In this document: one piece after another, positions 5,814 to 6,633 of the stretch
Numbering within the stretch: the stretch's first letter is position 1
How the letters are laid out: each line of letters opens with the position of its first letter
Made by a program: the position numbers and the translations under genes
The notes under the pieces: model-generated
Told to the model about the DNA's origin: nothing
Seen by the model: only the letters and a program-made list of their open reading frames with translations
Database searches by the model: none
Assembly (NCBI GenBank): GCA_031281635.1
Contig: JAITFC010000027.1
Coordinates: 1 to 6,633, forward strand
Origin: Puniceicoccales bacterium
GTDB taxonomy: Bacteria > Verrucomicrobiota > Verrucomicrobiia > Opitutales > JAIRLM01
Direction of reading: 5' to 3'
Length of the DNA stretch: 6,633 bases

Positions 5814-6368
5814 TGCCAACAGTTCTTTTTCCTTGGCTATAAACAACGTGCCGATGGCGGTTATGCAGTCATCGATCTCCTTCTGCACAACTTTTTCCGC
5901 ACGTTTCAGGTCATCCTCGGAAATTTTACCGGATTTTTGTGCCGCTTTAAGCACTTCCATCACTTCGCGTCGGATATTTCGTGCGGCAACGCGGCCAGCC
6001 TCGGCCATGGTGGATGTCCGCTTTACCAATTCCTGCCGCCTTTCCAGGCTCATTTCCGGGATTACGCAGCGGATGCGGTCGGCGTCGACGATGGGGTTGA
6101 AACCAATGTTAGCCAATAGGATGCCTTTTTCGATGGCGCGTGTTGTGCCCTTGTCCCACGGTTGGATGGAGATTGTGCGAGCATCGGGAGTCGTAATGGC
6201 CGCAATGTCCCGCAATTTTGTTGGCGTTCCGTATGCCTCCACTACGACGGAATCCACCATCGCCACCGTAGCCTTTCCTGCGAACACGGTAGCAAACTCC
6301 GCCTCAACGTGTTGCAGAACTTTTTTCAGTTGATCCCTAAGAATTTTCAATGCAACTGCTTGATCCAT
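5808..6368 (-). CDS. frr: Ribosome recycling factor
   Basis: RRF works with EF-G to split the post-termination ribosome and release mRNA and tRNA in the cytoplasm. At 186 residues it matches the usual length (E. coli 185). The alternating domain pattern is intact: N-terminal helix of domain I, then domain II (about 31-105) with VEAYGTPTKLRDIA (43-56), ARTISIQPWDKG (63-74), IEKGI (79-83), GFNP (89-92) and IRCVIPEMSLERRQELVK (99-116). Two long helices return in domain I with RNIRRE (130-135), containing the conserved arginine R133 that contacts 23S rRNA, and the terminal KEKELLAL. The family's RTGRAS segment is diverged here to FAGKAT (29-34). The ATG at 6368 is well supported by GAGGA on the minus strand (6376-6372), although the spacing is short. 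It starts 14 bases after the pyrH stop, the classic pyrH-frr arrangement, so translation and transcription are likely shared. Confidence 0.97.
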   Translation of the reverse strand: MDQAVALKILRDQLKKVLQHVEAEFATVFAGKATVAMVDSVVVEAYGTPTKLRDIAAITTPDARTISIQPWDKGTTRAIEKGILLANIGFNPIVDADRIRCVIPEMSLERRQELVKRTSTMAEAGRVAARNIRREVMEVLKAAQKSGKISEDDLKRAEKVVQKEIDDCITAIGTLFIAKEKELLAL

Positions 6369-6371
6369 ATT

Positions 6372-6376
6372 TCCTC
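6372..6376 (-). promoter_or_regulatory. Shine-Dalgarno of frr
   Basis: On the minus strand GAGGA (6376-6372) lies 3 bases before the ATG at 6368-6366, inside the 14-base pyrH-frr gap. It is the clearest ribosome binding site in the window and fixes the frr start. Confidence 0.65.
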
Positions 6377-6382
6377 GCTTTT

Positions 6383-6633
6383 CTAGCTGCCCGACACCAA
6401 TGTGCCAACTTTCTCCCCCCGCGCAATGCGTAAAAGCGCATTTTGCTGCTCCATGGAAAAAATAACGATTGGCAAATTATGGCTGCGACAGAGTGAGATA
6501 GCCTCCAAGTCCATCACGGCAAGTCCACGGCGCAGAACTTCGTCGTAGCTAATGCAATCGAAACGTCGTGCCAGCGGATTCGAGCGTGGGTCCTTTTCGT
6601 ACACGCCGTCCACGGTGCTTGCTTTTAGAATCA
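6383..6633 (-). CDS. pyrH: UMP kinase, C-terminal part (cut by window edge)
   Basis: UMP kinase transfers phosphate from ATP to UMP, making UDP for RNA, DNA and cell-wall sugar nucleotides. Only the last 82 residues lie in the window; the gene enters from the right edge in frame, starting with the codon ending at 6631. The visible part begins ILKASTVDGVYEKDP, the standard nucleotide-binding segment of PyrH (compare KATKVDGVY in E. coli). It continues with SYDEVLRRGLAVMDLEAISLC and NLPIVIFSM, and ends with GEKVGTLV before VSGS and the TAG stop. These are the conserved amino-acid-kinase-fold motifs of hexameric bacterial UMP kinases, which GTP and UTP regulate allosterically in many species. 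A start at the internal GTG (6613) would be an artefact of the window edge, as conserved residues continue upstream of it. In many bacteria tsf lies just upstream of pyrH, which would be beyond 6633 here. Confidence 0.97.
   Translation of the reverse strand, partial: ILKASTVDGVYEKDPRSNPLARRFDCISYDEVLRRGLAVMDLEAISLCRSHNLPIVIFSMEQQNALLRIARGEKVGTLVSGS

Noticed and set aside
5794..6333. Plus-strand 179-codon frame opposite frr
   Set aside because: It is the antisense of an intact ribosome recycling factor gene; its Ser/Thr/Arg/Met-rich content is typical of such shadows.
1..6633. Search for CRISPR repeats, tRNA, rRNA, transposases, phage or toxin-antitoxin genes
   Set aside because: I saw no regularly spaced repeats, no cloverleaf-like sequence, no transposase or integrase motifs and no small gene pair of toxin-antitoxin type.

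Overview
The window carries eight protein genes, seven complete and one cut by the right edge. It has roughly balanced base composition and dense bacterial packing. Five genes read rightwards (88-4689) and three read leftwards (4799-6633), meeting tail to tail near 4690-4798. I see no rRNA, tRNA, CRISPR array, insertion sequence or phage gene. The gene set (parvulin-like periplasmic chaperone, RsmI, a PPi-type phosphofructokinase of the long 'PKTIDND' class, a peptide-type ABC ATPase, an Amidase_3 protein with a stalk-like N-terminal domain, RRF and UMP kinase) points to a Gram-negative chromosome. The style of the amidase and the phosphofructokinase suggests Verrucomicrobiota, perhaps the Opitutae/Puniceicoccales side. 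That placement is inference from memory of protein families and is only moderately secure.

Left arm, plus strand. An unrecognised 187-residue protein (88-651), relatively rich in ATA and CTA codons, is followed by a small hairpin and a candidate extended -10 promoter. Next come a signal-peptide-bearing SurA/PrsA-like protein (789-1775) whose parvulin domain has lost its usual histidines, and, six bases later, a short RsmI 16S rRNA methyltransferase (1782-2513). A 121-base gap with two hairpins separates these from a phosphofructokinase (2635-3903). A lone DppF/OppF-type ATPase (3925-4689) follows with no permease in view.

Right arm, minus strand, read from the right edge. The pyrH end (UMP kinase) and frr (ribosome recycling factor) sit 14 bases apart with a clear Shine-Dalgarno for frr, the classic translation/nucleotide cluster. 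A cysteine-rich, probably exported N-acetylmuramoyl-L-alanine amidase follows 43 bases after frr. It has its own plausible sigma-70 promoter, whose -35 box overlaps the frr stop codon.

Most of this is housekeeping: envelope protein folding, ribosome modification and recycling, glycolysis, pyrimidine nucleotide supply and cell-wall turnover. I did not find a convincing new multi-gene system. The best leads are the phosphofructokinase active site (Gly at the position that usually decides ATP versus PPi use, together with the PPi-type Lys), the apparently inactive parvulin domain, the 18-cysteine amidase, the RsmI without its C-terminal domain and the unidentified first gene. Shine-Dalgarno sequences are weak or absent before most genes, so several start codons are uncertain.
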